From contig NZ_CP097298.1 of the NCBI RefSeq assembly GCF_023503965.1, positions 2,001,001 to 2,065,000 on the forward strand: DNA of 64,000 nt, in the 5' to 3' direction. The notes beneath the pieces are model-generated. The model saw only the letters and a program-made list of their open reading frames with translations. It did not search any database and was not told the DNA's origin. The first letter of the stretch is position 1. Each line of letters opens with the position of its first letter. Positions 38,498-47,603 of this stretch are shown in pieces. A program made the position numbers and the translations under genes. This DNA comes from Brevundimonas albigilva. GTDB taxonomy: Bacteria; Pseudomonadota; Alphaproteobacteria; Caulobacterales; Caulobacteraceae.

Positions 38498-39062
38498 GGT
38501 GTGGAGGACGGCGGGAATGCGAGGTCGGAACCCGCCAACTCTCCAAATGACGCTGCCTCGACCGCAACGATTCCAACCGCTTGCCGGATTCTCGCGCTCT
38601 CCAGCCCGCCTGAACTGAAAACCGTGCCATGCTTTCCTCGTCCCGTCGCACCGGAGGGCTCGTAAGGCCTGCGACCTTGCGGCGGCGGGAGCGGAGGAAG
38701 CGGGGGCGGGTCTGGAACGGCCCGCGCCGCCTCGCCGGCCGGCGCACCGGACGCGCGAGGCGGAGGGTCGAGGGGGATACTCGGCCTCACCCGGACGGGG
38801 TTTCGCAGACCCCGCCGGCCCGCCGCAGGCTTATGGGGTTAGGCGATAAGACCGCCACCACTCGGCGCCCCGAGCTTGCAGGCCAATCCTTCGCGCGGAG
38901 CGTCAACCTTCGTCGAAACGCTACACACATCACAGACCTCCGGGCGAAGGCCCGGCGCTCCGCCCGGCCCTCCACCCACGCGCGAAAAGCGCGGGGACGA
39001 TCCTGCCTGTCCGGCGTTGAAGGCGCGCTGCCGCTCGTCTTCCGATCTGCTATGGACCTCGC
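38498..39062. other. 565-bp gap without a convincing gene, strongly structured
   Basis: Open frames here look like GC-driven artefacts (Arg/Pro/Gly-rich, no conserved motif). Structure is visible: GGCCTGC (38666-38672) is complementary to GCAGGCC (38878-38884), and GCTCG (38658-38662) to CGAGC (38871-38875) in an order that would make a pseudoknot. GGGGT-TTCGCAG-ACCCC forms a hairpin near 38800. It could be an unrecognised structured RNA or a decayed region. It does not show the consensus of SRP RNA, RNase P or tmRNA. Confidence 0.35.
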
Positions 39063-40118
39063 ATGACCGACCGTTCCTCCGCTCCGCGCCACAGCCGCTG
39101 GGGCCTGTATGCGCCCTTCGTGATCGTGCTGGGCCTGCTGGCCGCCTGGACCGTCTGGTGGTTCATCCTGGCCCATCAGGTCGAAGGACGGCTGGAGCAG
39201 CAGGCCGAACGCCTGCGCCGGCAGGGGTGGGACGTCCGCTACGCCGACGCCTCGGTCACCGGCTGGCCCTTCCGGGCGCGCGTCGCCGCCCGCCATGTCA
39301 GCCTCGCCGCGCCGTCCGGCCACGCCGTCGCCCTGCCGGAGCTGGTCGCGGAGGCCAACGCCTATCAGCCGACCAAATGGGTCCTGGTCGCGCCGGACGG
39401 GCTGACCCTGGACCGGGCTGGAAAGGGCAAGGTCGCGGTCAGGGGCGACGCCGTTCGGATGAGCGTCAGCGGCCTGGATCACCGCTGGCCCGACCTGGCG
39501 CTGGAACTGGTCAACCCCGTCTTCACCGCCCATCCGGACAGCGAGCCATTCCCGGTCGCGCGCGCGGCGCGGTTCGAATTCTACGCCCGGCCCCACGTCG
39601 TCGGCGACCAGGCGACGACCGACGACCTGGACGTGATGGCCCGGCTGCTGGACGCGCGGGGCCGGCCCGACGGCGCGGTCGAGGGCTTCGCCCAGCAAGG
39701 TCAGCTGACGGTCGAGATCGAGGCGGTGATCGGCAGGGCCTCGACCCTGTCGGGCGGCGACCCGGCGGGCGTGTTCGCCGCCTGGACCCGCTCGGGCGGG
39801 ACCTTCCGCAACGTGCGCGGGGAACTGAAGGCCGGCGACAGCGAGGCGACGCTGAGCAGCGACCTGCTGCGCGCCGACGCGGACGGCCGCCTGGTCGGAT
39901 CGGTGGACTTCCAGGCGCGGCGTCCGGGGCCGGCCATCGCCGGCCTGGCCGGATCGCAGGCCGGCCCGGTCGACCAGGCCGGCGCCGCCGGGGCGGCGGC
40001 GACCACGGGCGCGGCCTCGGCCGGGTCGCCGGACGACCTGCCCCTGACACTGGTGTTCCGCGACGGGCGCGCCTGGCTGGGGCCGTTCCCGATCGCCCCC
40101 GCGCCCAAGCTGTTCTGA
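39063..40118 (+). CDS. DUF2125 domain protein, membrane-anchored
   Basis: 351 residues. N-terminal membrane helix (WGLYAPFVIVLGLLAAWTVW) followed by a large extracytoplasmic region: LRRQGWDVRYADASVTGWPF, VSLAAPSGHAVALPELVAEA and repeated short beta-strand patterns. It matches the alphaproteobacterial DUF2125 family, whose role is unknown (AsmA-like lipid-handling folds are one speculation). An Ala/Gly-rich stretch is near residue 310. The stop overlaps the next ATG (TGATG). Confidence 0.82.
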   Translation: MTDRSSAPRHSRWGLYAPFVIVLGLLAAWTVWWFILAHQVEGRLEQQAERLRRQGWDVRYADASVTGWPFRARVAARHVSLAAPSGHAVALPELVAEANAYQPTKWVLVAPDGLTLDRAGKGKVAVRGDAVRMSVSGLDHRWPDLALELVNPVFTAHPDSEPFPVARAARFEFYARPHVVGDQATTDDLDVMARLLDARGRPDGAVEGFAQQGQLTVEIEAVIGRASTLSGGDPAGVFAAWTRSGGTFRNVRGELKAGDSEATLSSDLLRADADGRLVGSVDFQARRPGPAIAGLAGSQAGPVDQAGAAGAAATTGAASAGSPDDLPLTLVFRDGRAWLGPFPIAPAPKLF

Positions 40119-40798
40119 TGCTGCCGGAACCCCGGATCGACGCCCAGCGCGCCGGGCTGGAGCGCGCCCTGGTCGAGGCGGCGCGGGCGCGCCTGGCGGC
40201 CGGCCCCTGGCCTTCGCCCGATGCGGCGGCCCTGGCGCTGCGTCCGCTGCTGACGGGTTCGGGGAGCACGGACGCGGTGCTGAAGGCGATGGCGGGCCGG
40301 ATCGACGCGGCGACCGGGCGGCCCCTGGTCGTCTGCGGCGGCCTGGCCCAGGCCCTGGCGGCCGACCGCTACGGCCTGACGGCCCGGCCCTTGGCGGTGA
40401 CGGAGGCGGCGCTGAAGGCGGTGGAGGACGGGGGCCGCGCCCTGATCGACCTGACCCACGACCGACCCTGGTGGGGCCGGCTGCTGGCCCGCCCGGATTT
40501 GAGGATCGTCGCCGCCCTGCCGGACGACCGCCAGGGTCGCCCCCGGGCGCTGATGGTGTCGGGCCAGGCGCCCGGCCCGACCGGCGACGACCGCAGCTTC
40601 TGGGTCACCGACAGCGGCTGGAGCGACGGCCGGATCGTCCAGGCCCTGTCCGATGTCGGCCTGGCGGCCGAACCGCTGGCGGCGTCCGGCGGCTTGAAGC
40701 TGTTCACGCTGGCGGGCTATGTGCAGGCCGAGGACGGGCGGCTGGACGGCGCGCCCGGTTCGTTGAGCGGCGTGATCGGCGCCGCGCCCCTGTTCTGA
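40118..40798 (+). CDS. uncharacterised protein upstream of hisC
   Basis: 226 residues, no signal or membrane helix. Middle and C-terminal blocks stand out: GGRALIDLTHDRPWWGRLLA, LRIVAALPDDRQGRPRALMV, PTGDDRSFWVTDSGWSDGRI and LEAEPLAASGG-like. The WWGRLL and GDDRSFWVTD words recall the extra C-terminal region of caulobacter chorismate-mutase-type proteins, and the next gene is an aminotransferase, so an aromatic amino acid link is possible. This is an inference; no catalytic motif is visible. Confidence 0.55.
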   Translation: MLPEPRIDAQRAGLERALVEAARARLAAGPWPSPDAAALALRPLLTGSGSTDAVLKAMAGRIDAATGRPLVVCGGLAQALAADRYGLTARPLAVTEAALKAVEDGGRALIDLTHDRPWWGRLLARPDLRIVAALPDDRQGRPRALMVSGQAPGPTGDDRSFWVTDSGWSDGRIVQALSDVGLAAEPLAASGGLKLFTLAGYVQAEDGRLDGAPGSLSGVIGAAPLF

Positions 40799-40814
40799 TT
40801 TCTTCGAGGCTATC

Positions 40815-41917
40815 ATGACCGACGCGACCGCTGGCGGCCCCACGCCCAAGCCCGGCATCCTGGACATCGCCCCCTATGTCGGCGGCAAGTCGGCCATCGC
40901 CGGCGTGGCCGAGCCGATGAAGCTGTCGTCCAACGAGAACATGCTGGGCGCGGGCGAGAAGGCGCGCGTGGCCTATGAGGCGGCGGTCCGCAACATCCAT
41001 GTCTATCCCGACGGCCGCGCGACCAAGCTGCGCGCCGCCGTGGCCGAGACCCACGGGCTGGAGCCCGAGCGGCTGATCTTCGGCAACGGCTCGGACGAGG
41101 TCTTCGCCCTGCTGAACCAGACCTATCTCCAGCCCGGCGACAACATCGTCACCGGCCAGTACGGCTTCCTGGCCTATCGCATCAGCGCCAAGGCCTGCGA
41201 GGCCGAGGTCAAGCTGGCGCCCGAGCCGAACTACAAGGCCGAGGTCGACGCCCTGCTGGCCCAGGTCGATGATCGGACGAAGATCGTCTATGTCTCCAAT
41301 CCGTCGAACCCGACCGGCAGCTGGAACTCGGGCGAGGAGATCCGCCGCCTGCACGCCGCCCTGCCGGACCATGTCCTGCTGGTGGTGGACGAGGCCTACG
41401 CCGAATACGTCACCGAGCCGGATTGGGAGACCAGCTTCGGCCTGGCCCGGGACGCGGCCAACATCGTCGTGACCCGCACCTTCTCCAAGATCCACGGCCT
41501 GGGCGGCCTGCGCATCGGCTTCGGCTATGCGCCCCTGGCCGTCGCCGAGGCGCGGTCGACCGCATCCGCCTGCCGTTCAACGTCTCGGTCCCGGGGCTGG
41601 AAGCCGCCACAGCCGCCCTGTCGGACGAGGCGCACCAGACGGCCTCGCGCGAGCTGATTTCCGCCTGGAAGCCGCGCCTGACCCAGGCCATCCGCGGCTT
41701 CGGCCTGGAGGTCCTGCCCAGCGCCGGAAACTTCGTCCTGGTGATCTTCGACAGCGCCGAACGGGCGACGGCGGCCAACGACTACCTGAACGCCAAGGGG
41801 ATCATCGTGCGTCCCGTCGGCGGCTACGGCCTGCCCCAGGCGCTGCGCATCACCATCGGCACCGAAGACCAGAACCGCGCCGTCATCGACGCGCTGAGCG
41901 AGTTCGCGGCGGGCTGA
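40815..41917 (+). CDS. hisC: histidinol-phosphate / aromatic aminotransferase (frameshifted)
   Basis: About 367 residues, class I/II PLP aminotransferase. Motifs: KLSSNENMLGAGEKA, FGNGSDEVFALL, VYVSNPSNPTGSW, VVDEAYAEYV, and TRTFSKIHGLGGLRIGFGYA with the PLP Lys. It converts imidazole acetol phosphate and, in alphaproteobacteria, often phenylpyruvate or prephenate as well. The last 120 residues are in another frame after a shift near 41555; they resume DRIRLPFNVSVPGLEAATAA and end LSEFAAG. Start ATG 40815. Confidence 0.92.
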
Positions 41918-41921
41918 AGCC

Positions 41922-42398
41922 TCAGCCCGCGAACCGGGCGAAGGCCTTCACCACCCGCTCGTAGGCCGGGCGCTTGAACGGCACGATCAGGTCGCAGGCG
42001 TCCGACAGCGGGCCCCAGCGCCAGGCGTCGAACTCGATGTCGGCGTCGGCGCCCAGGTCGATCTCGCTCTCGTCGCCGACGAAGCGATAGGCGAACCAGC
42101 GCTGCTTCTGGCCCTTGAAGCCGCGCCAAGCCTTGGCGTTGTCCATCGCTTCGGGCGGGAAGTCGTACAGGATCCAGTCCTTGGTCCGGCCCAGCGGCTC
42201 CACCGAGGTCACGCCCGTCTCCTCGCGCAGCTCGCGCCGGGCGGCGGCCTCCAGGTCCTCGCCCTTGTCGACGCCGCCCTGGGGAAACTGCCAATTGTGC
42301 GGGCCGGGCGTGGCGTGGCGCTGGCCGTACCAGACCAGGCCGTCGCGGTTGAACAGCACCACCCCGACATTGGGGCGGTAAAGCTCCAGATCGGCCAT
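41922..42398 (-). CDS. rppH: RNA pyrophosphohydrolase (Nudix)
   Basis: 158 residues. Removes pyrophosphate from 5' ends of mRNA to start decay. The Nudix box is intact across GGVDKGEDLEAAARRELREE and TGV (G-x5-E-x7-REL-x-EE-x-G). N-terminal YRPNVGVVLFNRDGLVWYGQ and C-terminal KQRWFAYRFVGDE and AWRWGPL are typical of alphaproteobacterial RppH/IalA. Its ATG overlaps the stop of the upstream deacetylase gene (TGATG), a familiar pairing in this order. Confidence 0.94.
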   Translation of the reverse strand: MADLELYRPNVGVVLFNRDGLVWYGQRHATPGPHNWQFPQGGVDKGEDLEAAARRELREETGVTSVEPLGRTKDWILYDFPPEAMDNAKAWRGFKGQKQRWFAYRFVGDESEIDLGADADIEFDAWRWGPLSDACDLIVPFKRPAYERVVKAFARFAG

Positions 42399-43586
42399 CA
42401 GCGCCCGGGCCGCATCGTCATGGCCGAGGCGGGCGCCAGCTGCAGGCCGCGCTGCTCCAGGCCCGCGGTCCAGCGCGCGGCGGTCTCGACCGTCACCGGA
42501 TAGCTGAAGCCGGTCCCCAGCGCCGAGCCCCGGATCTTGGCCTGGGCCTCCAGGCTGTTCAGGGCGGCGATGACGGCGGCGGGCGACTGGGTCTGGTCGA
42601 TGATCTTGTCGGCGCTGGCGCGGGCCCAGGCGCCCGGCCGCCGCTGGAACGACCCGTCGTCCAGGAAGGCGACCCCGTGCTGGCGCAGCACGCTCAGGAA
42701 GGCGCCCATGCCCTGATCCGAGGCGGCGAAGCGGTCGCCCAGATAGTTCGTCACGCCGAAATAGCCGGTGGCGCGGCCCAGCAGCCAGTCCATCTTGGCC
42801 TTGACGTCGTCCGGGCCGCCGCTGGCCAAAAGGGTGTAGGGGCCGGGATCGTTGTCGGGATAGCCGCTGGGCTCCATCGGCATTTCCAGCATGACCTCGT
42901 GGCCCTGGGCGCGGGCCTGGTCGATCCACCCCTGCAGGTTTTCGGCATAGGGCACGAAGCTCAGGGTCACCTCCGGCGGCAGGCGTTCGATGGCCGCGCG
43001 GGTCGTGACGGCGTTCAGGCCCAGCCCGCCGACGATCAGGGCCACGCGCGGCTGCCGTTGGGGCGGAACGGACGGGCGTAGGCCTGGGCCGGCACGCGGC
43101 CGTCGGGCGCGATCACCGGCAGCGGCCCGCTGGGGCCGTTCTGGAACAGGCCGGCGATGGGAGCCTTGGGCAGCGGCGAGGCGGCGTGGACCGGCACGGA
43201 ATAGTTCGTCCCGCCCGCCACGCTGGCCCCGTCGGGCAGGGTGATCAACGCCTCGCCGCCGGCCGCCGGGCTCAGCGGGTCGGCCCCGGCCAGGTCCTGA
43301 TACAGGCCCATCTGTCCGGCCGAGAAGGCGTCGTAGCCGCTGGGGGCGCCGCCTCGGGGGCCGCCTCGCGCTTCAGGGCGATGCGCGCCGAGGGCGCGCC
43401 CGCGCGGGGGTCGCCCAGAACCGTCAGGAACAGGGCGCTGGTCGCCAGCAGGAAGACGCCGGCCAGGCCCGCGATCACGGGCGGCTTTCTCAACACATGG
43501 CCCACCGACCGCGCGGCGAACTTGCGCCGCGGGCGGGGCGGCGCGCCGGCGGCGGCGGCGAGGACGGACTGACGTTTGGCGAACAT
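42398..43586 (-). CDS. divergent polysaccharide deacetylase family protein, YibQ-like (two frameshifts)
   Basis: About 396 residues once repaired. A basic N-terminus and one membrane helix (PPVIAGLAGVFLLATSALFL), a Pro/Ala linker, then a NodB-like barrel of the DUF610/YibQ type: VALIVGGLGLN, LPPEVTLSFVPYAENLQGWI, HEVMLEMPMEPSGYPDNDPG, YFGVTNYLGDRF, FLDDGSFQ. Bases are missing in G runs at 43342-43346 and 43060-43063, so the gene appears in three frames. Usually found with an S41 protease and RppH; only rppH is next to it here. Role in the envelope is likely; enzyme activity is unproven. Confidence 0.85.
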
Positions 43587-43780
43587 GGGCAAGAGACGGA
43601 CCGGCGACGGATTCCTTCGCCCTCATCATCGCGCGGGGCCGGTTAAGAAACCCTAACGGCGGGTTCACCATGATCGGCGCTATCGGCGGCTGTCACGGAT
43701 CGTGCGTTGACCTGGCGGCGTTCGATCTCTTCACATGGCCGTCTCCCCGTCCGGTCAGAGCCCGCCCAGAGGAAACGCCC

Positions 43781-46477
43781 ATGATGAGCCCCGCCGCCGA
43801 CGACGCCCTGCGCGACGAAGTCCGACTGCTGGGCGGCATCCTCGGCGACGTCATCCGGGAGGAGGGCGGCCAGGCGCTGTTCGACCATGTCGAGGCCGTG
43901 CGCCAGGCCTCCATCGCCTATCACCGCGATCCGGCCTCGCATCCGGCCAAGCGGCTGGAGCGGCTGCTGGGCGAGCTTTCGGTGGAACAGGCGGCGGGCC
44001 TGGCCCACGGCTTCGCCCTGTTCTCGCTTCTGGCCAACATCGCCGAGGACCGGGCCACGCGCCGTCGCGCCCAGGGCCAGGCCGAGGCCGGCGCCCGCGC
44101 CGACACGCCCGAAGGCGCGCTGAAGCGGCTGGCCGACCAGGGCGTGGACCGCGAGGCGGTGCGCGCCCTGCTGGACGAAGCCCTGGTCTCGCCGGTCCTG
44201 ACCGCCCACCCGTCCGAGGTGCGCCGCAAGAGCGTCATCGACCGGATCGCCGCCATCAGCGACCTGCTGGACGCCTGCGACCGGGCCGGCGACGCCTGCA
44301 CCCCCGCCGCCGTGTCCGAGCCGCTGCGCCGCCAGATCGTCATCCTGTGGGCCACGCGCCTGGTGCGGTCGCAGGGCCTGGTGGTGCAGGACGAGATCGA
44401 CACCGTCGTTTCCTTCCTCGAACGCATCTTCCTGCACGTCGCCCCGCGCCAGCTGGCGGCCTGGCGTCGGTTGCTGGAGGCGCCCGGGCTGCAACCCTTC
44501 CTGCGGGTCGGCACCTGGGTCGGCGGCGACCGCGACGGCAATCCCAACGTCGACGCGACGGTGCTGGCCGCCGCGTTCCGCAGCCAGGCGCGCGCCGTCC
44601 TGGCCTTCTATCTGGACGAGGTCCACGCCCTGGGCGCCGAGCTCAGCCTGGCGGTCGAGCTGGCCGCGGTGTCGCCGGAACTGGCGGCCCTGGCCGACGC
44701 CGCCCACGATCCGTCGCCGCACCGCGCCGACGAGCCCTATCGTCGCGCCCTGACCGGCATCTACGCCCGGCTGGCGGCGACCCACGAGGCGCTGGCCGAG
44801 GCGCCGCCGCCGCGCCGTCCGTCGGTCAGCGGCGAAGCCTACGCCGGCCCCGACGCCTTCGAGGCGGACCTGAAGGTGCTGCACGACAGCCTGGTGTCGC
44901 ACCACGGCGTCTTCGCCCAGGACCGGCTGACCGACCTGATCACGGCCGTCGAGATCTTCGGCTTCCACATGGCCACCCTGGACCTGCGCCAGAACTCGGA
45001 CGTGCATGAGCGGGTCGTCGGCGACCTGCTCAAGGTCGCCGGGGTCTGCCCCGACTATTCGGGCCTGGACGAGGAGGGCCGGCTGGCGGTCCTGGCCGGC
45101 GAGCTGCGGTCCGCCCGCCCGCTGTTCTCGCCCTACGCCGACTATGCGCCCGAGACGCTGAAGGAGCGCGCCATACTGCAGGCCGCCGCCGCCGCGCTTG
45201 CCGCCTTCGGGCCCCAGGCGATCCGCACTCACATCGTCTCCAAGACCGACGCGGCCTCGGACCTGCTGGAGGTCTATCTGCTGCTCAAGGAGGTCGGCCT
45301 TTACCGGCCCGAGGACCCGGCCGCCTGCCCGGTCCAGGCCGCGCCGCTGTTCGAGACCATCGAGGACCTGCGCGCCGCCCGCCCGACGCTGGAACGTCTG
45401 CTGCAGGAGCCCGCCGCCCTGGCCGTCGCCAAGGCGCGCGGCGTCCAGGAGGTGATGATCGGCTATTCGGATTCCAACAAGGACGGCTCCTATCTGACCT
45501 CGGGCTGGGAGCTGCACGAGGCCTCGCGCGCCCTGGTGGGCGTCACCCAGTCCCACGGGCTGAAGCTGCAGCTGTTCCACGGCCGCGGCGGCACGGTCGG
45601 GCGGGGCGGCGGATCGGCCTTCGCCGGGGTGCTGGCCCAGCCGGAAGGCACCGTCCAGGGCCGCATCCGCACCACCGAACAGGGCGAGGTCATCGCCAAC
45701 AAATACGGCGAGCCCGAGATCGCGCTGCGCAACCTGGACGCCCTGACCTGCGGCGCCGTCCTGGCCTCGCTGGGCCACGGCCGCGACCAGGAATACACCG
45801 CCGAGCACGGCGCCCTGCTGTCGGACCTGTCCTCGGCGTCGATGGCCGCCTATCGCAAGCTGGTCTATGAGACCGAAGGCTTCGTCGACTACTACCGCGC
45901 GGCCACCCCGATCGCCGAGATCGCCGATCTGAAGATCGGCTCGCGCCCGTCGTCGCGCACCGCCTCGACCCGCATCGAGGACCTGCGCGCCATTCCCTGG
46001 GTCTTCAGCTGGTCGCAAAGCCGCGTCATGCTGCCCGGCTGGTTCGGCTTCGGTTCGGCCGTGCAAGGCCGCGACATGGCCGAGCTGAAGGCGATGGCCG
46101 AGGCCTGGCCCTTCTTCAAGACCCTGGTCCAGAACATGGAGATGGTCATGGCCAAGGCCGACATGACCATCGCCCGCCGCTATTCGACCCTGGTGGAGGA
46201 CGCCTCCCTGGCGGCGCGCATCTACGGAGAGATCAAGGCCGAGTGGGAACGCACCCATGCGGCGGTCCTGGCCATCACCGGCCACGATCACCTGCTGGGC
46301 GGCCAGCCCGAACTGCACCGGCTGATCCGCCTGCGGATGCCCTATGTCGAACCGCTGAACCACGTCCAGATCGAGCTGATCCGCCGCCGCCGCTCGGGCG
46401 ACGAGGATCCCCGCGTTCGCGAAGGCATACTGCTGGCCATCAACGGCGTGGCGGCGGGGCTCAGGAACAGCGGCTGA
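43781..46477 (+). CDS. ppc: phosphoenolpyruvate carboxylase
   Basis: 898 residues. Anaplerotic enzyme making oxaloacetate from PEP and bicarbonate. Catalytic landmarks: VLTAHPSEVRRKS (His), GYSDSNKDGSYLTSGWELHE, FHGRGGTVGRGGG and GQEVI-type effector-site sequence EQGEVIANKYG, then RAIPWVFSWSQSRVMLPGW. The C-terminus is RNSG where most enzymes end RNTG. It starts at ATG 43781 (a second ATG follows directly) with CAGAGGAAAC upstream. Divergent from the deacetylase gene and convergent with corA, touching it without a gap. Confidence 0.96.
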   Translation: MMSPAADDALRDEVRLLGGILGDVIREEGGQALFDHVEAVRQASIAYHRDPASHPAKRLERLLGELSVEQAAGLAHGFALFSLLANIAEDRATRRRAQGQAEAGARADTPEGALKRLADQGVDREAVRALLDEALVSPVLTAHPSEVRRKSVIDRIAAISDLLDACDRAGDACTPAAVSEPLRRQIVILWATRLVRSQGLVVQDEIDTVVSFLERIFLHVAPRQLAAWRRLLEAPGLQPFLRVGTWVGGDRDGNPNVDATVLAAAFRSQARAVLAFYLDEVHALGAELSLAVELAAVSPELAALADAAHDPSPHRADEPYRRALTGIYARLAATHEALAEAPPPRRPSVSGEAYAGPDAFEADLKVLHDSLVSHHGVFAQDRLTDLITAVEIFGFHMATLDLRQNSDVHERVVGDLLKVAGVCPDYSGLDEEGRLAVLAGELRSARPLFSPYADYAPETLKERAILQAAAAALAAFGPQAIRTHIVSKTDAASDLLEVYLLLKEVGLYRPEDPAACPVQAAPLFETIEDLRAARPTLERLLQEPAALAVAKARGVQEVMIGYSDSNKDGSYLTSGWELHEASRALVGVTQSHGLKLQLFHGRGGTVGRGGGSAFAGVLAQPEGTVQGRIRTTEQGEVIANKYGEPEIALRNLDALTCGAVLASLGHGRDQEYTAEHGALLSDLSSASMAAYRKLVYETEGFVDYYRAATPIAEIADLKIGSRPSSRTASTRIEDLRAIPWVFSWSQSRVMLPGWFGFGSAVQGRDMAELKAMAEAWPFFKTLVQNMEMVMAKADMTIARRYSTLVEDASLAARIYGEIKAEWERTHAAVLAITGHDHLLGGQPELHRLIRLRMPYVEPLNHVQIELIRRRRSGDEDPRVREGILLAINGVAAGLRNSG

Positions 46478-47443
46478 TCACAGCCATTTCGACCGCTTGA
46501 AGGTGACGTACAGGGTCAGGCAGACCGCCGCGATCAGCGCCAGCACATAGGCGTATCCGTAGCGCCAGTGCAGCTCGGGCATGAACTGGAAGTTCATGCC
46601 GTACACGCCGGCGATCGCCGTCGGCGCGGCCAGGATGGCGGCCCAGGACGCCAGCTTGCGGGTGATGACGCCCTGGCGCTGCTGCTCCAGCAGATTGGCG
46701 ACCTCGAACACCGACGACAGGATGTCGGTCAGGCCGTTCAGCCGGCTGTTGACCCGTTTCACATGGTCGGAGATGTCGCGGAAATAGGGCCGCACGTCCG
46801 GGTCGATGCACGGCAGGTCCAGCGACTGCAGCTTGCCGGCGACCTCCTCCATCGGACCCATGATGCGGCGGAACTTCAGCAGTTCGCGGCGCAGGGTGAA
46901 CAGCCGCCGGATCTCGGCGCGGCTGAGGAAGGCGTCCAGCGTCTTCTGCTCCATCTCCAGCACGCTGTCCTCTGAGGCGTCGACGATCGGGACGTAGGCG
47001 TCGACCACATAGTCCAGCACCCCGTGCAGGACATAGTCCGGTCCGGCGCGCAGCTGGGCCGGCGAGGCCTCCAGCAGCTGGCGCAACGCCGTATGGGTGC
47101 GGGCGGAGCCGTGGCGGATGGTGATGACGTGGTCTTCGCCGACGAAGATGTGGGTCTCGCCGTAGTCGATGCGATCGTCGACCTTCTGGGCCGTGCGGGC
47201 GACCACGAACAGTTCGTGGCCATAGACCTCGACCTTGGGAATTTGGTGCGCCGCCAGGGCGTCCTCGACGGCCAGCGGATGCAGTCGGAAGCGCCGGACC
47301 AGCACGTCCAGCTCTTCGCGCGTCGGATCGACCAGGCCGGTCCAGACAAATTCGTCCGGACCCAGCGCCAGCCCCTGGGGCGTCAGCGGCGCCTCTCTCA
47401 GGCGCTGGCCGTCCTTGTAAACGTAGGAGGCGACGACGGGCAT
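46478..47443 (-). CDS. corA: CorA-family magnesium/cobalt transporter
   Basis: 321 residues. A long cytoplasmic N-terminal funnel domain ends in a long helix, then two C-terminal membrane helices with the diagnostic GMN motif (IAGVYGMNFQFMPEL) and a basic tail TFKRSKWL. Pentameric Mg2+ channel of the inner membrane. VWTGLVDPTREELDVL and HPLAVEDAL are family signatures. Its stop begins the base after the convergent ppc stop. Confidence 0.94.
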   Translation of the reverse strand: MPVVASYVYKDGQRLREAPLTPQGLALGPDEFVWTGLVDPTREELDVLVRRFRLHPLAVEDALAAHQIPKVEVYGHELFVVARTAQKVDDRIDYGETHIFVGEDHVITIRHGSARTHTALRQLLEASPAQLRAGPDYVLHGVLDYVVDAYVPIVDASEDSVLEMEQKTLDAFLSRAEIRRLFTLRRELLKFRRIMGPMEEVAGKLQSLDLPCIDPDVRPYFRDISDHVKRVNSRLNGLTDILSSVFEVANLLEQQRQGVITRKLASWAAILAAPTAIAGVYGMNFQFMPELHWRYGYAYVLALIAAVCLTLYVTFKRSKWL

Positions 47444-47539
47444 TCGGGTCTCCGGCTGCGACGACCCAGCCTTAAGCCTCCGGCGCCGAAAACAAAACGG
47501 CCGACGGATCGCTCCGCCGGCCGCAATGCGCTGGGCTCA

Positions 47540-47603
47540 AGTAGGCCAGGGCCGATAGCCCTACTGAAAAGCCTCAAGTAGGCCGAAGGCCGGTAGGCCT
47601 ACT
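47540..47603 (-). terminator. two tandem hairpins with matching AGTAGG/CCTACT arms
   Basis: AGTAGG...CTACT at 47540-47565 and AGTAGGCC...GGCCTACT at 47577-47603 share their arms and a CTCAAGTAGGCC lead. The second overlaps the stop codon of the M3 peptidase gene. They probably terminate that leftward transcript; the duplication is unusual. Confidence 0.5.

Noticed and set aside
38629..39066. 145-residue plus-strand frame in the gap before DUF2125
   Set aside because: Arg/Pro/Ser-rich, no recognisable domain, no ribosome site, and it runs through the structured region; treated as non-coding.
43643..46363. 906-residue open frame on the minus strand opposite ppc
   Set aside because: It is an antisense shadow of the PEP carboxylase gene: Gln/Gly/Arg/His-rich with no motif, as expected in very GC-rich coding DNA. 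The same applies to the long opposite-strand frames at 21097-23766, 32231-34861 and 13018-14592.
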